Origin: a virus
IMG/VR virus record: IMGVR_UViG_3300035137_000015
Coordinates: 1 to 53,031 of that record
Strand: one strand, 5' to 3'
Length of the DNA stretch: 53,031 nucleotides
The position numbers and the translations under genes are program-made. The notes beneath the pieces were generated by a model. The model worked only from the letters and a program-made list of their open reading frames with translations, did not search any database and had not been told where the DNA came from. Within the stretch, counting starts at the first letter, position 1. Every line of letters begins with the position of its first letter. Below, piece by piece: positions 22,762 through 32,076 of this stretch.

Positions 22762-23198
22762 GATACCACCTCCATCTCATCGGCCTGGTCTCGGGTGAGG
22801 AGCTTGAAGTCAACGAGCTTGTCACCGATATCGGCGATCCCCTTTTCGGTCGTGTATTGGTAACCCGCCACGAGGGCGCTCGCCGGGTTTTTAAACGGCT
22901 TTCTACTGACCAGTTTTCCGCCAAATGTCGCGAAATATGCCGCCTCACATGCGGCGTTGATGCGCTTCCTGGCCATCTCGTAACTGGTTGCGGTCCGAGG
23001 AATCTCGAAGACATCAGTCCGGCCGTTTTTCTTGGCAATCTCGCGGGCGCGGCCAAGGTACCCGACCGCGTAGAAAAACACCCTGTCCTCGACGACCATT
23101 ACGCCATCGACAGAGTCGTACTGGTAGTGTCGAGAGTTCATCCAGTCGCAGAAACGCGACCAGTCATCCAGTCTTAAATCGTGTGCCCTTGATTCCAT
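22758..23198 (-). CDS. first gene of recombination operon, unknown
   Basis: This is a 146-residue protein, not recognised. WSRFCDWMNSRHYQYDS, FFYAVGYLGRAREIA and SYEMARKRINAACEAAYFA are visible. The start at 23198 has ACGGAGGAA upstream. A 12-bp hairpin lies in its leader. It may be a recombination accessory protein. Confidence 0.6.
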   Translation of the reverse strand: MESRAHDLRLDDWSRFCDWMNSRHYQYDSVDGVMVVEDRVFFYAVGYLGRAREIAKKNGRTDVFEIPRTATSYEMARKRINAACEAAYFATFGGKLVSRKPFKNPASALVAGYQYTTEKGIADIGDKLVDFKLLTRDQADEMEVVS

Positions 23199-23218
23199 TG
23201 ATTCCTCCGTTGAAAAGG

Positions 23219-23256
23219 CGGTGGCCGGGCCAATTGACGAACCAGCCCGGCCACCG
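23219..23256. promoter_or_regulatory. 12-bp leader hairpin
   Basis: CGGTGGCCGGGC pairs with GCCCGGCCACCG across a 14-base loop. It lies 21 bases upstream of the ATG of the minus-strand operon. There is no U-run, so attenuation or mRNA stabilisation are possible. Confidence 0.6.
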
Positions 23257-23263
23257 AGTCCCA

Positions 23264-23337
23264 TCTTCGGAGGGAAAGGTGGGATCCTAAACGCGCGTCA
23301 TTGTTTCATATTTGCCTGTCTGTCTTTCCTCCGAAGA
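23264..23337. promoter_or_regulatory. long inverted repeat (TCTTCGGAGG / CCTCCGAAGA)
   Basis: The arms 23264-23278 and 23324-23337 match over 14 bases with one extra base in the left arm. The left arm follows hairpin 23219-23256. It may be a large stem or a pair of operator sites. Confidence 0.5.
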
Positions 23338-23429
23338 CACCAGCTATTAGTGCACGGCCTGTGCCACGAAAACGCCCTAGTAATTTCGGATATTTACAGA
23401 TTTGTCGTTTTCATGGTTGCAACAAGGAC

Positions 23430-23458
23430 TTGACATAATATATCGATTATGCGTAACA
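23430..23458. promoter_or_regulatory. promoter/operator candidate in divergent gap
   Basis: TTGACA at 23430-23435 (plus strand) has a weak hexamer about 17 bases later. The perfect dyad CATAAT (23434-23439) / ATTATG (23446-23451) overlaps it. On the minus strand TATATTAT is a possible -10. The gap separates opposing transcription units, so both directions may start here. Confidence 0.4.
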
Positions 23459-23700
23459 GATTTCGAAACTGCCCTAATTTGTTAAAGAAATAGCGTCATT
23501 GCAATACTGTTATTCTTTTTTTCAGATTTGAAACCGTGATTTTGATAATCATGTAATTTGCAAGGTATCCCAAAACAGTGTGCACGCGGTGGATCTTCGC
23601 AGACTCCTGGAGACATGTCAAAAAAATAAACGGTTGCGAATACCAAAATGATGGATTATGTTTCTGAACAGGCGAACCGAAACGCGCGGAGGAGGGAATA
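23459..23700. other. non-coding 240-base stretch
   Basis: AT-rich sequence upstream of the plus-strand lipoprotein gene. It ends in GGAGGAGGGAATA, a strong ribosome binding site for the ATG at 23701. I see no gene here. Confidence 0.5.
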
Positions 23701-24222
23701 ATGAGATCGATAATCTTTGTGATGGCGCTTGCGCTCGGTTGCAGCGAAGAGCCCGACACGTACTGGGTCGGTGACGGTGACGACACCGACACGGAGACGG
23801 TGACGATGTTCGGCGACACGGATGCCGATTCCGATACGGACGCCGATGGCGACGGCGACATCGACGCGGATACGGATTCCGACGCGGACGCGGATTCCGA
23901 TGCGGACGCGGACGCCGATGGTGACACCGGTATTGAGATCGGGACTGATACGGGGCCGGATTTGAGTCACTGCGAAGGGGACGACAGAGAGTGTGCCATG
24001 GGTTTTGAGCAAGCAGATATTTGCGAAGATCGCGGGGGCACCCTGGTAGCTGCTGGTGGCTGTAACTGCTGTCTATACGCCCCAATTTGCCCCACCGATC
24101 AATCCGGCTACGAGTGCTTTCAGGGTGATAACGGAGCCCAGGATTGTCGAGACGCCGGTGGAAGCGTAACCAAGGACTTCAGGTGTGACCCGTCTGTCGG
24201 CGGGTACTGCTGCGAGGTGTGA
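23701..24222 (+). CDS. Asp-repeat putative lipoprotein
   Basis: This is a 173-residue protein. The N-terminus has a signal with lipobox (MALALGC, Cys near 15). Residues 25-75 are acidic repeats of the DTDADSD type. The C-terminus has ten or so cysteines (CEGDDREC, NCCLYAPICP, YCCEV), probably disulfide-bonded. Such architecture is frequent in Myxococcota surface lipoproteins. On the plus strand it is opposite to its neighbours. A role as a lysogenic-conversion or exclusion factor is possible. Confidence 0.7.
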   Translation: MRSIIFVMALALGCSEEPDTYWVGDGDDTDTETVTMFGDTDADSDTDADGDGDIDADTDSDADADSDADADADGDTGIEIGTDTGPDLSHCEGDDRECAMGFEQADICEDRGGTLVAAGGCNCCLYAPICPTDQSGYECFQGDNGAQDCRDAGGSVTKDFRCDPSVGGYCCEV

Positions 24223-24223
24223 C

Positions 24224-24646
24224 ATGGCCAAAAACGCTGGGGCGAGCGTTGGATCAATAGTTACGGTACTGATTCCGATTGTGATACTTTTCATGATCGT
24301 CGATACAGTTGGATGGCTTACCGTTATCGCCGCCGTAGTGGTCGGAATAGTGCTTCTCATATTTTTAAATTCCAGGTCGAAGAAGCAACACAGAAAGGCA
24401 CTTGCCCAAAAGTATGGATCAGACCTCGAGATTTTCGAGCGGATTATTGGTGGTACTGTCTGGATGGGGGAGACAGCGGAGCAGCTCACCGACTCAATAG
24501 GTTATCCGGTGGCGGTTGACCGCAAAATTCTGAAGACCAAGATCAAGGAGATCTGGAAATACGATCACCTTGGGAACAATCGATTTGCGATGAGGGTCAC
24601 TCTCGAAAATGACATTGTTGTTGGATGGGACCAGAAGGACGCGTAA
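24224..24646 (+). CDS. small membrane protein with conserved C-terminal domain
   Basis: This is a 140-residue protein. Two membrane helices lie within residues 9-50 (VLIPIVILFMIVDTVGWLTV and onward to LLIFLNS), then a soluble domain with GETAEQLTDSIGYPVAVDR and KTKIKEIWKYDH. The latter resembles small envelope domains of the type 'MTxxQLxxxxGxP'. Its ATG follows the lipoprotein stop by one base, forming a two-gene operon. Confidence 0.65.
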   Translation: MAKNAGASVGSIVTVLIPIVILFMIVDTVGWLTVIAAVVVGIVLLIFLNSRSKKQHRKALAQKYGSDLEIFERIIGGTVWMGETAEQLTDSIGYPVAVDRKILKTKIKEIWKYDHLGNNRFAMRVTLENDIVVGWDQKDA

Positions 24647-25144
24647 CTACCTGAACCGCCTTCGTCTCCACGCATCAGAACGCGCGTAGGTCCCCTCCTC
24701 AAGGCAGCTGCCTCGGTATGGATCCTCACCCCTCAGCCACGCCACAAAAACCGACAGGGCGTAGAACAGGGGCCACGCGACGAGCCACATGGCGAGGCAC
24801 AGGATCCAGTTGGCGCCTGCGGCCAATGACGCACCGGCCGCAACCGCTGCGAACAGCTCCACCACCTCGTATTGCTCGACGTGGTCGTTCTCGTGGTACT
24901 CGATTTCCGTGTCAATCCCAGGCCCCCCCTCGTGGCCCTCCAGGATGAGCCCGCCGTGCCCGAGGGTTACGCCGTGAGCTCCACGCATCGGCACCCTGGC
25001 GAGCCATGATCCGCTTTTGACGATACACCAAAGCCCGCGGTTCCATCGGAGGCCCCTGCCCCATGCTGCTCGGCAGAGCAGAATCAGGAGCCAGACCAGC
25101 GCATCCCACCCAAAAGACCAGAGATAAACGAGATAGGTTTTCAT
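24647..25144 (-). CDS. membrane protein with HExxH-like motif
   Basis: This is a 165-residue protein with two to three membrane helices (LVWLLILLCRAAW, AAVAAGASLAAGANWILCL and LFYALSVFVAW). YHENDHVEQYE near residue 83-93 contains HExxH, the zinc protease signature, with a nearby Glu. A membrane-linked metallopeptidase is possible. It stands last in the tail operon and abuts the stop of the opposite gene. Confidence 0.6.
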   Translation of the reverse strand: MKTYLVYLWSFGWDALVWLLILLCRAAWGRGLRWNRGLWCIVKSGSWLARVPMRGAHGVTLGHGGLILEGHEGGPGIDTEIEYHENDHVEQYEVVELFAAVAAGASLAAGANWILCLAMWLVAWPLFYALSVFVAWLRGEDPYRGSCLEEGTYARSDAWRRRRFR

Positions 25145-26568
25145 ATTGATCCTCCCGGGTTTACAAAGCGATAGACGAGACCGTCATAGGTGACCAACCA
25201 GATGTCGATTCCGTCGAAGAGCACGTTTCCTGAAACGTGATCCACGGCTCCAAAGGCCGTCACGGAGTTTGTTCTAGCCACGGACTCTCCTATGAACGCA
25301 GGCGACGGAGATGATCCACAGTCAGAAGACATCTCCGCTATTCGCCTCTTGTGAATCAGCCAGTAATCCTCTCCAGATGGCTGCGAATTTTCGAGAAACG
25401 CCATGTGGAAGTGAGTGTGATCCGAGCCAATCATGACGCCGTATTGAGTCTGGTTTTCCATTACCGTCAGGGTCGACGAGTTGTAGGTCCTCGCTGTGGC
25501 CTCCCCGGTCCTGTGGATAAAAACCTCGCCTTGATTGCTCGTTGCAACAATCAGATCTCTACCGTGAACCAAACCTGTCGGGTGCTCTTCGTAGTCAGAG
25601 CTGTTTGAAGATTTTATCGAATCATCGTACTGGGTTGACACATCGGATATCTCAGCCCATAGCAGGCTGAAAACTCGGGGGACAGATCCGCCGTCATGCC
25701 CGAGTGTGTAGAGATAGGTCCCGTCAGATACAAGCTTGGCCAGCTTGTCTTCTGAGTAGAAGGCCGAAAAGCTCTGGATGCTACAGCTTGCGAGGGTCTT
25801 GGGAAGCACCCCAATATGTGGCCTCGCCGGAATACCCTGGACCAGGATTCCGATGTTGTCTGAATCAGCAACACATAGCCTGCACCCTTCTGACCCACTG
25901 TTTTGCTCTACGCCTGTGTCGCGCGTGGCAAGCTCGGTTCCTGTCCATGGATTTATTGCAAACCTGGAGACCTGAACGTCTCCGCCTGTCACGTCCCACG
26001 CTACGTAAAGATAGTTTCCGTCGCAACATATCGCATAGATTTTGTCAGGTGTTGTTCCCCACGAGAACGAAAGCGGTGAGCCAAGCACCGGCGCTTGAGA
26101 GTAGTCGATACACCCGGTAATCTTCGCGATGGACGTGGTGCCGTAGAGAATAAACAGAAAGTGCTTGCCAATCGACGCATCCCACCCAATGCAGGAATCC
26201 CGGATGGTCTCGCCTGTGTCCAGATAATTGAGTGCGGCGTTCGGATTTGCCCAGTCAGCATCTACGAGTCCAGAGCATATGTCGCCCGGTGTCGCGGCAG
26301 GGTGGCGTGTCGATTTTGCAAAAAGCACATCAAGGGCGTTCAAGTTTTGGTTTGTGAACGCGTCGTCGACGACCCCGTTTGCGACTATTCCGGCGCGTGC
26401 TCGAAGGCCCTGAGTGAGACCTTCAATATCATTGCCCCATGCTTTTTCCAAAGGCGTCCCGTCGTTCATTCCCGAAACGGTTTCGTTTTTGATGCTTCCG
26501 TCTGGGTAGGTGTTTGGGTCCTTTCCCGTGGCCCTTCCTGGGTATTTGTCGTAGATGCTGATAGACAT
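25141..26568 (-). CDS. tail fibre-like protein, probable beta-propeller
   Basis: This is a 475-residue protein. The N-terminus (KNETVSGMNDGTPLEKAWGND, shortened) looks like the anchoring part of tail fibres. The rest has regularly spaced beta segments such as GNYLYVAWDVTGG, DGTYLYTLGHD and GIDIWLVTYDG, suggesting a propeller. It is placed with the other fibre genes and may bind a host receptor. Confidence 0.6.
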   Translation of the reverse strand: MSISIYDKYPGRATGKDPNTYPDGSIKNETVSGMNDGTPLEKAWGNDIEGLTQGLRARAGIVANGVVDDAFTNQNLNALDVLFAKSTRHPAATPGDICSGLVDADWANPNAALNYLDTGETIRDSCIGWDASIGKHFLFILYGTTSIAKITGCIDYSQAPVLGSPLSFSWGTTPDKIYAICCDGNYLYVAWDVTGGDVQVSRFAINPWTGTELATRDTGVEQNSGSEGCRLCVADSDNIGILVQGIPARPHIGVLPKTLASCSIQSFSAFYSEDKLAKLVSDGTYLYTLGHDGGSVPRVFSLLWAEISDVSTQYDDSIKSSNSSDYEEHPTGLVHGRDLIVATSNQGEVFIHRTGEATARTYNSSTLTVMENQTQYGVMIGSDHTHFHMAFLENSQPSGEDYWLIHKRRIAEMSSDCGSSPSPAFIGESVARTNSVTAFGAVDHVSGNVLFDGIDIWLVTYDGLVYRFVNPGGSI

Positions 26569-26572
26569 GGTA

Positions 26573-27043
26573 CTATTCCTCTGTGTCGTCGACTACTGCG
26601 TCAATCGCCATAAGGGCGTCGGCGAACTGCGCCCCGATTGCCTGGAGCTGCTCTTTTCCGACACCGTTTTTTTCATCCATGGGTAAGGATTTCAGGTTGT
26701 CGCAGATCTTCGAAAGCTTCATTTTGTACGGCTCGAATTCGACCTCTTCTTTGAGCGCGTTTCGAAGGGCGTCATCGCCGCTTTCGATTTGATCCTTGGT
26801 GGGCTCCTCGATTTTTTCTGCTGCGCCGTCTTTGTTTTTTTTCGTACGTGGCGTCGGTCTTTCGTTTCTTATTTCCGTGGCCCAGCACATCGGCTCCTTG
26901 TCGATTTCCTCCCGAAACTGCTTAAGGGCGTCCACAATGCGGTCCAGGTTTTTTCCCGTTCCGTAGTTCGTTGGAAAGTCCCCGCGCCCTTTGGCCTCCC
27001 TGAGTGCGTACTCAGCATTCAATAACAATCCGATCGTTTTCAT
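26573..27043 (-). CDS. hypothetical helical protein in fibre region
   Basis: This is a 156-residue acidic and Lys-rich protein (TPRTKKNKDGAAEKIEEPTK), mostly helical, not recognised. It overlaps the next gene by four bases. A fibre chaperone or regulatory role is possible. Confidence 0.55.
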   Translation of the reverse strand: MKTIGLLLNAEYALREAKGRGDFPTNYGTGKNLDRIVDALKQFREEIDKEPMCWATEIRNERPTPRTKKNKDGAAEKIEEPTKDQIESGDDALRNALKEEVEFEPYKMKLSKICDNLKSLPMDEKNGVGKEQLQAIGAQFADALMAIDAVVDDTEE

Positions 27044-27471
27044 TTTCGTTTGCCTTTCATTTTTGTCAGTTCTTTGAGTGCCCGTTTTATCTCATCGATG
27101 TCGTCGGTTGTTACCTCGGTTGGAACGTCAAGCGATGTCTTTAGTTCATGCTGTGCTGTCACCACGCGGTCAACCGTGTCTGAGACCTCGACTATCTTGG
27201 AGCCGACGTTGTCGAGACCGTTTTCCATCCTGGTAACTCGCTCGGCAGCTGACCACGCCATCACCGCAATAGACACCAAAGCTCCAAGTAAGGTGATCGT
27301 GATTCCCATCCACCACCTGGTCCAGCGCTGGATACCCATTTTTAACTCCTCTATAGTGTGCTCCTGCCTGCATGCCGCAGCATCGGCCCTGGCCTCTTCT
27401 ACGCCCTTCTCGAGCGTCTCAAACTTGACCTTGGCCCAGTGATACTGGGCGTATTGCTGCGGTGGCGACAA
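27040..27471 (-). CDS. membrane-anchored coiled-coil protein
   Basis: This is a 143-residue protein. It has an N-terminal helix, one membrane segment (WWMGITITLLGALVSIAVMAW, about 52-72; shown in part) and a C-terminal helix. It resembles small phage proteins near lysis or tail genes (holin-like or gp-type). A TTG start at 27471 is used; no strong ribosome site is seen. Confidence 0.55.
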   Translation of the reverse strand: MSPPQQYAQYHWAKVKFETLEKGVEEARADAAACRQEHTIEELKMGIQRWTRWWMGITITLLGALVSIAVMAWSAAERVTRMENGLDNVGSKIVEVSDTVDRVVTAQHELKTSLDVPTEVTTDDIDEIKRALKELTKMKGKRK

Positions 27472-27472
27472 T

Positions 27473-27829
27473 TCACTTAGTCCACGAGATGTCTTTCGCA
27501 GACGCCTTTAGTGGATCCTTCTTGGCCATCTTGGCGCATTGTCGGGAAAGATCCAGACCAATCACATCTTTGACCGCGTTCAGAAAGTTCTCCCAAGCCG
27601 GAAGAACGACCTTTTCGAAGTCTTCTCCGCCGATCTCAACCCTGGTCGGGAAGATGGCACCTCCGACCGATTGACAATTGGAATCGTCGGCTGATTTTGA
27701 ATCGGCGTAGACGCCAAGCTCGAGGGAGAACCTCCCGGAGTCGGTGTTGACTTTCCCCGTCCTCGGTTTCACCGCAGCGGCCGGTAGACTGATGCCCATG
27801 TTCGTTTCAATTTTTCTTGTGAATTTCAT
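27473..27829 (-). CDS. hypothetical protein
   Basis: This is a 118-residue protein of mixed fold. It carries the segment RVEIGGEDFEKVVLPAWENF near 66-85 and was not recognised. The ATG at 27829 has AGGAGAAA upstream. It lies within the tail-fibre operon. Confidence 0.55.
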   Translation of the reverse strand: MKFTRKIETNMGISLPAAAVKPRTGKVNTDSGRFSLELGVYADSKSADDSNCQSVGGAIFPTRVEIGGEDFEKVVLPAWENFLNAVKDVIGLDLSRQCAKMAKKDPLKASAKDISWTK

Positions 27830-27840
27830 TTTTTCTCCTG

Positions 27841-28329
27841 TTAAATTGGACTACACAAACTCTGTAGACCGTTTTTACTGTTTCCCCAAAGTGACATTCT
27901 GGTGCTCTTGGTTCCAACGCTAAACCCTGACCCTGCGGGATTTGGTGCCGTGAATGATGAATATGTCGCGGATTTGTATCTTAGATTTCCGAGATCGGCG
28001 CTCACTGAAATAATGTCTGAAGACTCAGGATTGTAACCGAGCCAGATATACTGACCAACCTCAACCCTGTAAAAAACGTCTACAGGCACGTAGACCACAG
28101 ATGAGCCGATATATACACCGGAGTCATCTGACCAAATTAAAGCTCCAGGCTCTACGCCTGATTGCTCATAGATGCTGAGTTTTAAATTCCCGCTACCCGT
28201 GCCCTTGTCTATTCGTAATGATCTGATTACTCCGCTTTTTGTGCACAAATATTGATTCAGAACAAACAGATCAGTTTGACTTCTAGAGTCATCATATGTT
28301 CCGGTGTCCCCAAGCAGCTTAACTCCCAT
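27841..28329 (-). CDS. probable fibre tip or glycan-binding protein
   Basis: This is a 162-residue protein consisting mainly of beta strands. SLRIDKGTGSGNLKLSIYEQ and VEVGQYIWLGYNPES resemble carbohydrate-binding jelly-roll repeats found downstream of fibres. It follows the main fibre gene by 3 bases. Receptor binding is inferred. Confidence 0.55.
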   Translation of the reverse strand: MGVKLLGDTGTYDDSRSQTDLFVLNQYLCTKSGVIRSLRIDKGTGSGNLKLSIYEQSGVEPGALIWSDDSGVYIGSSVVYVPVDVFYRVEVGQYIWLGYNPESSDIISVSADLGNLRYKSATYSSFTAPNPAGSGFSVGTKSTRMSLWGNSKNGLQSLCSPI

Positions 28330-28332
28330 CTG

Positions 28333-30780
28333 TTACACTCCACCTATATGAGACCCGTAATACTTGTCAGTATTCGCGTCGTAGACGAATGAGAAAATCC
28401 CGACCTCACTGTGACCTATTTCCACAGCCCCTGGGTCCCCGTTTGGCCAATAAACATTTGCGGGCCATCCATCGATTGTGATTGTTCCGCCTGGGTTATT
28501 GGCTTCTATAATTAGATGGCATCCAACCGCGACTCCGTTCGGATCGGCGAATGATACAGATGTGATGTTACCGGTTGCCGTGCATTTCTGGAGCGGCTTT
28601 CCGGTTGCCCATTGTACCGAAAGAGATGAACTGTAAGAGTATAATGTGGGAGTGCCTCCGAAGCTAAAGTTTAGGCAATCCCTCACTGAGATAGCGTTTA
28701 GATCTATTTCACTTGCCCCTGAAAAACCTATTGAATCATCGCATGTAAAAAGTATTCTGGAATAGCTTCCATAGGCATAGACCTGGATATTTGCGTAATG
28801 CGACCCGTCGTTGTTTTTTGCGTACAGTTCGGATTTTAAATGAGTCAATCCAAGTGCAGACACACCACAATTGGCGGATGCACCGGTGTTTTTGCGAAAT
28901 ACCCAAAGCTCACCATCCTCATTGGCGATGCTGTGAATGTTGTCTGGAGACGTTCCTCCGTTTATCAGAATATCCCTTGGTCCATCCCACTGCTGGCCGT
29001 ACAGGGCGCAACCCGTGTTGTATATATTTATTACCCCAGGCCTGTTTGATGTATCCGTCTGACTCAAGTACAGGCAGACGGATCCGTCCCCTGCGGATGG
29101 AATATAGATCGCACCTTTGCCGGTAGAGATGTTGAAGTTCGTTCCATTGTGCTTGATCAGGCCGTATTTATCGGGGTCCGTTGCGTCGGAAGCGTGAAAA
29201 ATAAGAGCGGGGTTGTCCTGCATCGGGTACCCAAAATCTGTCGCAACGTCAGCCTGCTCGCAGATAATGATCGTCCTGGATGAAGAGGGGGTTGATATCA
29301 TGAGGGCGTCGAATGTCTGCGCCGTACTGTATCTCATGCTCGCGTCAAACCCTTCGCCGAAGTACACCGGGACCGCATCCTGAACCATGAATCCGGCCTG
29401 ACACTCTATGTATCCGTGGACATAGAGATCGTCATCTGAATTGCAGAGTACGGGTGCACCGTCCCCGAGATGGATTCCGCACGCCGCAGCGCCGGAGGTC
29501 CGGTTGATATTCAGAAAGTCGTTGACGCTGTCCCACTTGAACGTTGACTCGCTATCGACTCCGGACCCGGTTCCATAAACGATCTGGCCCGCCGGTTCGG
29601 AAACCCCGCCGGAAGCTCCGTAGAGTTGGTGAAGGGCGTTGATGATGGACACCTGCCCGAACTCACTTTCAAACGTAGCCCACTGTGCGCTCCCGTCTCC
29701 AAGTAGAATGTAGGGCGTCGTCCAATTCGTTATGATGTAGTTTCCGGTGAATCTGATATCCCCATCGGCCGTTGGGTAAAGAACGATTGATGCTTTGTTG
29801 TTCCCCGATTCGAGCCTGACAACTTCGGAGGCGTCCAACAAAATGTCTCCGTTGGAAACGAGATTGATTTCTCCGTTGTTCGCCCCCTGCGCTGTAGCAG
29901 TGAGGTTGATTACCGCATCACCGCCGGCGGCTGAGTAAACCGGAGCGGCCTCGATGTCTACCTGACAATTCGTATCGGTATCGGTAGCTGTAACTCCGAA
30001 GGTTGCCCCGGTGTAGTAAAAATTGGCCCCGTCAGTGTTGAGCTTCTTCGTTGCGTCGAACCACGGCACCCCGTTATCGTCGTAGCTGTAGCCGTAGAGC
30101 CAAACTCCGATATGGGCGGTTCCAACCGTCTCGAAGTCAAAGCAAAAAACATCATCATCCGAAAACACGTGAGACGGAGATGATGCCCCCATGTGAAGAC
30201 CGCATGCTGGAGCGGCACCGCCACGGTTGATTCCGAGAAAATCATTCGTGTCGTCCCACCAAAGGCTGTTTGGGTCCTCATCGAGGTCCCCTGTGGCGCT
30301 TCCAAACTGAATAGCGCCAGGCGTTAGCCCTGACACCCCCCCGGATGAAATGGCGTCCAGAGCGTCGTCTATGCCCTTCAGATGGGACGCCAGGTGATCG
30401 ACATGGGAAGAGGTGGGGGCAACCGCTGGGGTGTAGTAGCTCGGCGCGTAGTCGATGTCCAGTAAGTCTCCGTCGATTTCGTCCGCTCCGCCTCGGATGT
30501 GTCTTGCCGCGTGGTCTGATACGTCAACCCCATCGACGAGGCTTACGTCTGTGATGTTCTGCGAGTGCATGTTGAGATCGCCGGAGGTAATGTCAAGCGT
30601 CGTCACGCGGGCCGGCTTGTTCTTCGCGAGGAACTTCGTGACATTTCCGTCTCCGTCTTTGCCACCCCACATCTTGAAGCCGAGGTCTGAATCTGCGATG
30701 TCCTCGACGGCGAGCTGCGTATTGAGAATCGAGCTTATATCGTCTTCGATGTGGAATATTCTTTTTTCTTCGAGGGCCAT
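28333..30780 (-). CDS. large tail fibre protein
   Basis: This is an 815-residue protein, the longest fibre candidate. The N-terminal 120 residues contain the VDGVDVSDHAARHIRGGAD block typical of phage fibres. Later parts repeat SLWWDDTNDFLGINR / TFKWDSVNDFLNINR, suggesting triple-beta structure. It is preceded by the gp48-like gene, as expected for fibre attachment to the baseplate. Confidence 0.75.
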   Translation of the reverse strand: MALEEKRIFHIEDDISSILNTQLAVEDIADSDLGFKMWGGKDGDGNVTKFLAKNKPARVTTLDITSGDLNMHSQNITDVSLVDGVDVSDHAARHIRGGADEIDGDLLDIDYAPSYYTPAVAPTSSHVDHLASHLKGIDDALDAISSGGVSGLTPGAIQFGSATGDLDEDPNSLWWDDTNDFLGINRGGAAPACGLHMGASSPSHVFSDDDVFCFDFETVGTAHIGVWLYGYSYDDNGVPWFDATKKLNTDGANFYYTGATFGVTATDTDTNCQVDIEAAPVYSAAGGDAVINLTATAQGANNGEINLVSNGDILLDASEVVRLESGNNKASIVLYPTADGDIRFTGNYIITNWTTPYILLGDGSAQWATFESEFGQVSIINALHQLYGASGGVSEPAGQIVYGTGSGVDSESTFKWDSVNDFLNINRTSGAAACGIHLGDGAPVLCNSDDDLYVHGYIECQAGFMVQDAVPVYFGEGFDASMRYSTAQTFDALMISTPSSSRTIIICEQADVATDFGYPMQDNPALIFHASDATDPDKYGLIKHNGTNFNISTGKGAIYIPSAGDGSVCLYLSQTDTSNRPGVINIYNTGCALYGQQWDGPRDILINGGTSPDNIHSIANEDGELWVFRKNTGASANCGVSALGLTHLKSELYAKNNDGSHYANIQVYAYGSYSRILFTCDDSIGFSGASEIDLNAISVRDCLNFSFGGTPTLYSYSSSLSVQWATGKPLQKCTATGNITSVSFADPNGVAVGCHLIIEANNPGGTITIDGWPANVYWPNGDPGAVEIGHSEVGIFSFVYDANTDKYYGSHIGGV

Positions 30781-30795
30781 GTCAAACCACCTTTT

Positions 30796-31608
30796 TCAAA
30801 ATTTGTCCTGTAGGTCGTCCGGGAACGACGTTCCGTCCTGCAACCACGTATCGGACGTGTAGGTGTCCTGGATGTCAAATTCGGTATCAGGCTCAGGGTC
30901 TATGTACAGAATGACCCTTGTGTGAACCGGCTTGACCTTGTAGATCATTCGAATCAGAGTCCTCACTCGAGACTCCGGAACAATTGCCCTATCCGGATAT
31001 GGCTCACCCGGCAACCATTCCTCCCCGCAGACGTACCAATAGACCGGATACTCGCTTGGTATGTCTGGGCACGGGTATTGCTTCCCGATGAGCAGCTGCC
31101 CATCGTAGGCGCCAAACGAAACGCTCTCGTCCCCGACGAATTGCGCATCGTTTCCAGACGACTGGAACTGATACAGGTAGTCTCTTTCGCCATGATACAG
31201 GTCATTGACCAGCACGTAAGAGATCGGAACCAATGGAATGGGATTCCGGGCTTCAACCGGATTGCTCCCGGGAACCCACCACTCGTGGACATAAACGTCG
31301 AACCCGGCGGACCTCAGATAGTTCTGGATGTAGTGGGGAGACTGCCCGCCAAAGGCCCCCCATTCGGCGTCAAGCTCTACGTCTGTCATGGTGACCGGTG
31401 AACCGAATTGCTTCGACCAGTCAACGAGCCTCGACGTGCTCAGCGGAAACGCCTCCAGCAGCAACGATTGAAAATGCTCGTGGATTGTCTTTGGAAGGAT
31501 CGCGAGGCCGTGAAAAAACTTTCTCAGCGTGCGGTCGATGACGAGGCCCCACGCGCGACTGCGCGGAAGCAGTTTGTCAAAAACTTTTACCCAGCGATCC
31601 AGATCCAT
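30796..31608 (-). CDS. Mu gp48-like baseplate protein
   Basis: This is a 270-residue protein of the type that links baseplate and fibres (DUF2313-like in pattern). RSRAWGLVIDRTLRKFFHGLA near the start and LRSAGFDVYVHEW around residue 105 are typical. It begins directly after the lipoprotein stop (TAAATG). Position after the gpJ-like gene supports the call. Confidence 0.7.
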   Translation of the reverse strand: MDLDRWVKVFDKLLPRSRAWGLVIDRTLRKFFHGLAILPKTIHEHFQSLLLEAFPLSTSRLVDWSKQFGSPVTMTDVELDAEWGAFGGQSPHYIQNYLRSAGFDVYVHEWWVPGSNPVEARNPIPLVPISYVLVNDLYHGERDYLYQFQSSGNDAQFVGDESVSFGAYDGQLLIGKQYPCPDIPSEYPVYWYVCGEEWLPGEPYPDRAIVPESRVRTLIRMIYKVKPVHTRVILYIDPEPDTEFDIQDTYTSDTWLQDGTSFPDDLQDKF

Positions 31609-32064
31609 TTATTCCTCGACGCACCGCTCTGGGTGGTTGTTGCACCATCCGACGCGCTTTCCAGGGTACTCACCGCCTGTTGCCGTGATGAGAGCCCTCA
31701 TCGCGGTATACGTCCCATTGGTTGCCCAGTACGGGCCGTAGTAGGTGGTCAAAAAATAAGTTACCCCAGTGGGAGGGCTTTGCGCTTCGGCTTCGGCGTA
31801 ATTCGAAAAGTCGTCGGTAAGCTTTTTGATAATCCCTCGGTTGACCTCATCCATTCGCACGCACTCAGGGATGCTGAAACACCCGGTGGTGAGCGGCTCC
31901 GAAAGCTCTCCGACGACAACGCCGTTGATGATCACGTCCTCTTTTTCAACGGTGACAATCTTGCCGTCCTGCATGGCGTCGACGATAAAGTTCTCATCGA
32001 CCTTCTTGGTCTCAGGCTCGCACGCGCAAAGCGAGACAACGATTACTAAAGCGATCCATTTCAT
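31609..32064 (-). CDS. putative lipoprotein in the tail operon
   Basis: This is a 151-residue protein with a short signal (WIALVIVVSLCAC) and a possible lipobox cysteine at residue 15. The mature part is mixed alpha/beta and was not recognised. A lipoprotein embedded in baseplate genes is unusual; it could be an exclusion protein or a moron. Confidence 0.55.
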   Translation of the reverse strand: MKWIALVIVVSLCACEPETKKVDENFIVDAMQDGKIVTVEKEDVIINGVVVGELSEPLTTGCFSIPECVRMDEVNRGIIKKLTDDFSNYAEAEAQSPPTGVTYFLTTYYGPYWATNGTYTAMRALITATGGEYPGKRVGWCNNHPERCVEE

Positions 32065-32076
32065 TTCTTCTTCTCC

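Noticed and set aside
23496-24085. Minus-strand Ser/Arg-rich frames opposite the lipoprotein
   Set aside because: They are mirror reading of the Asp-repeat DNA, lacking ribosome sites, while the plus-strand frame has a lipobox and strong start.
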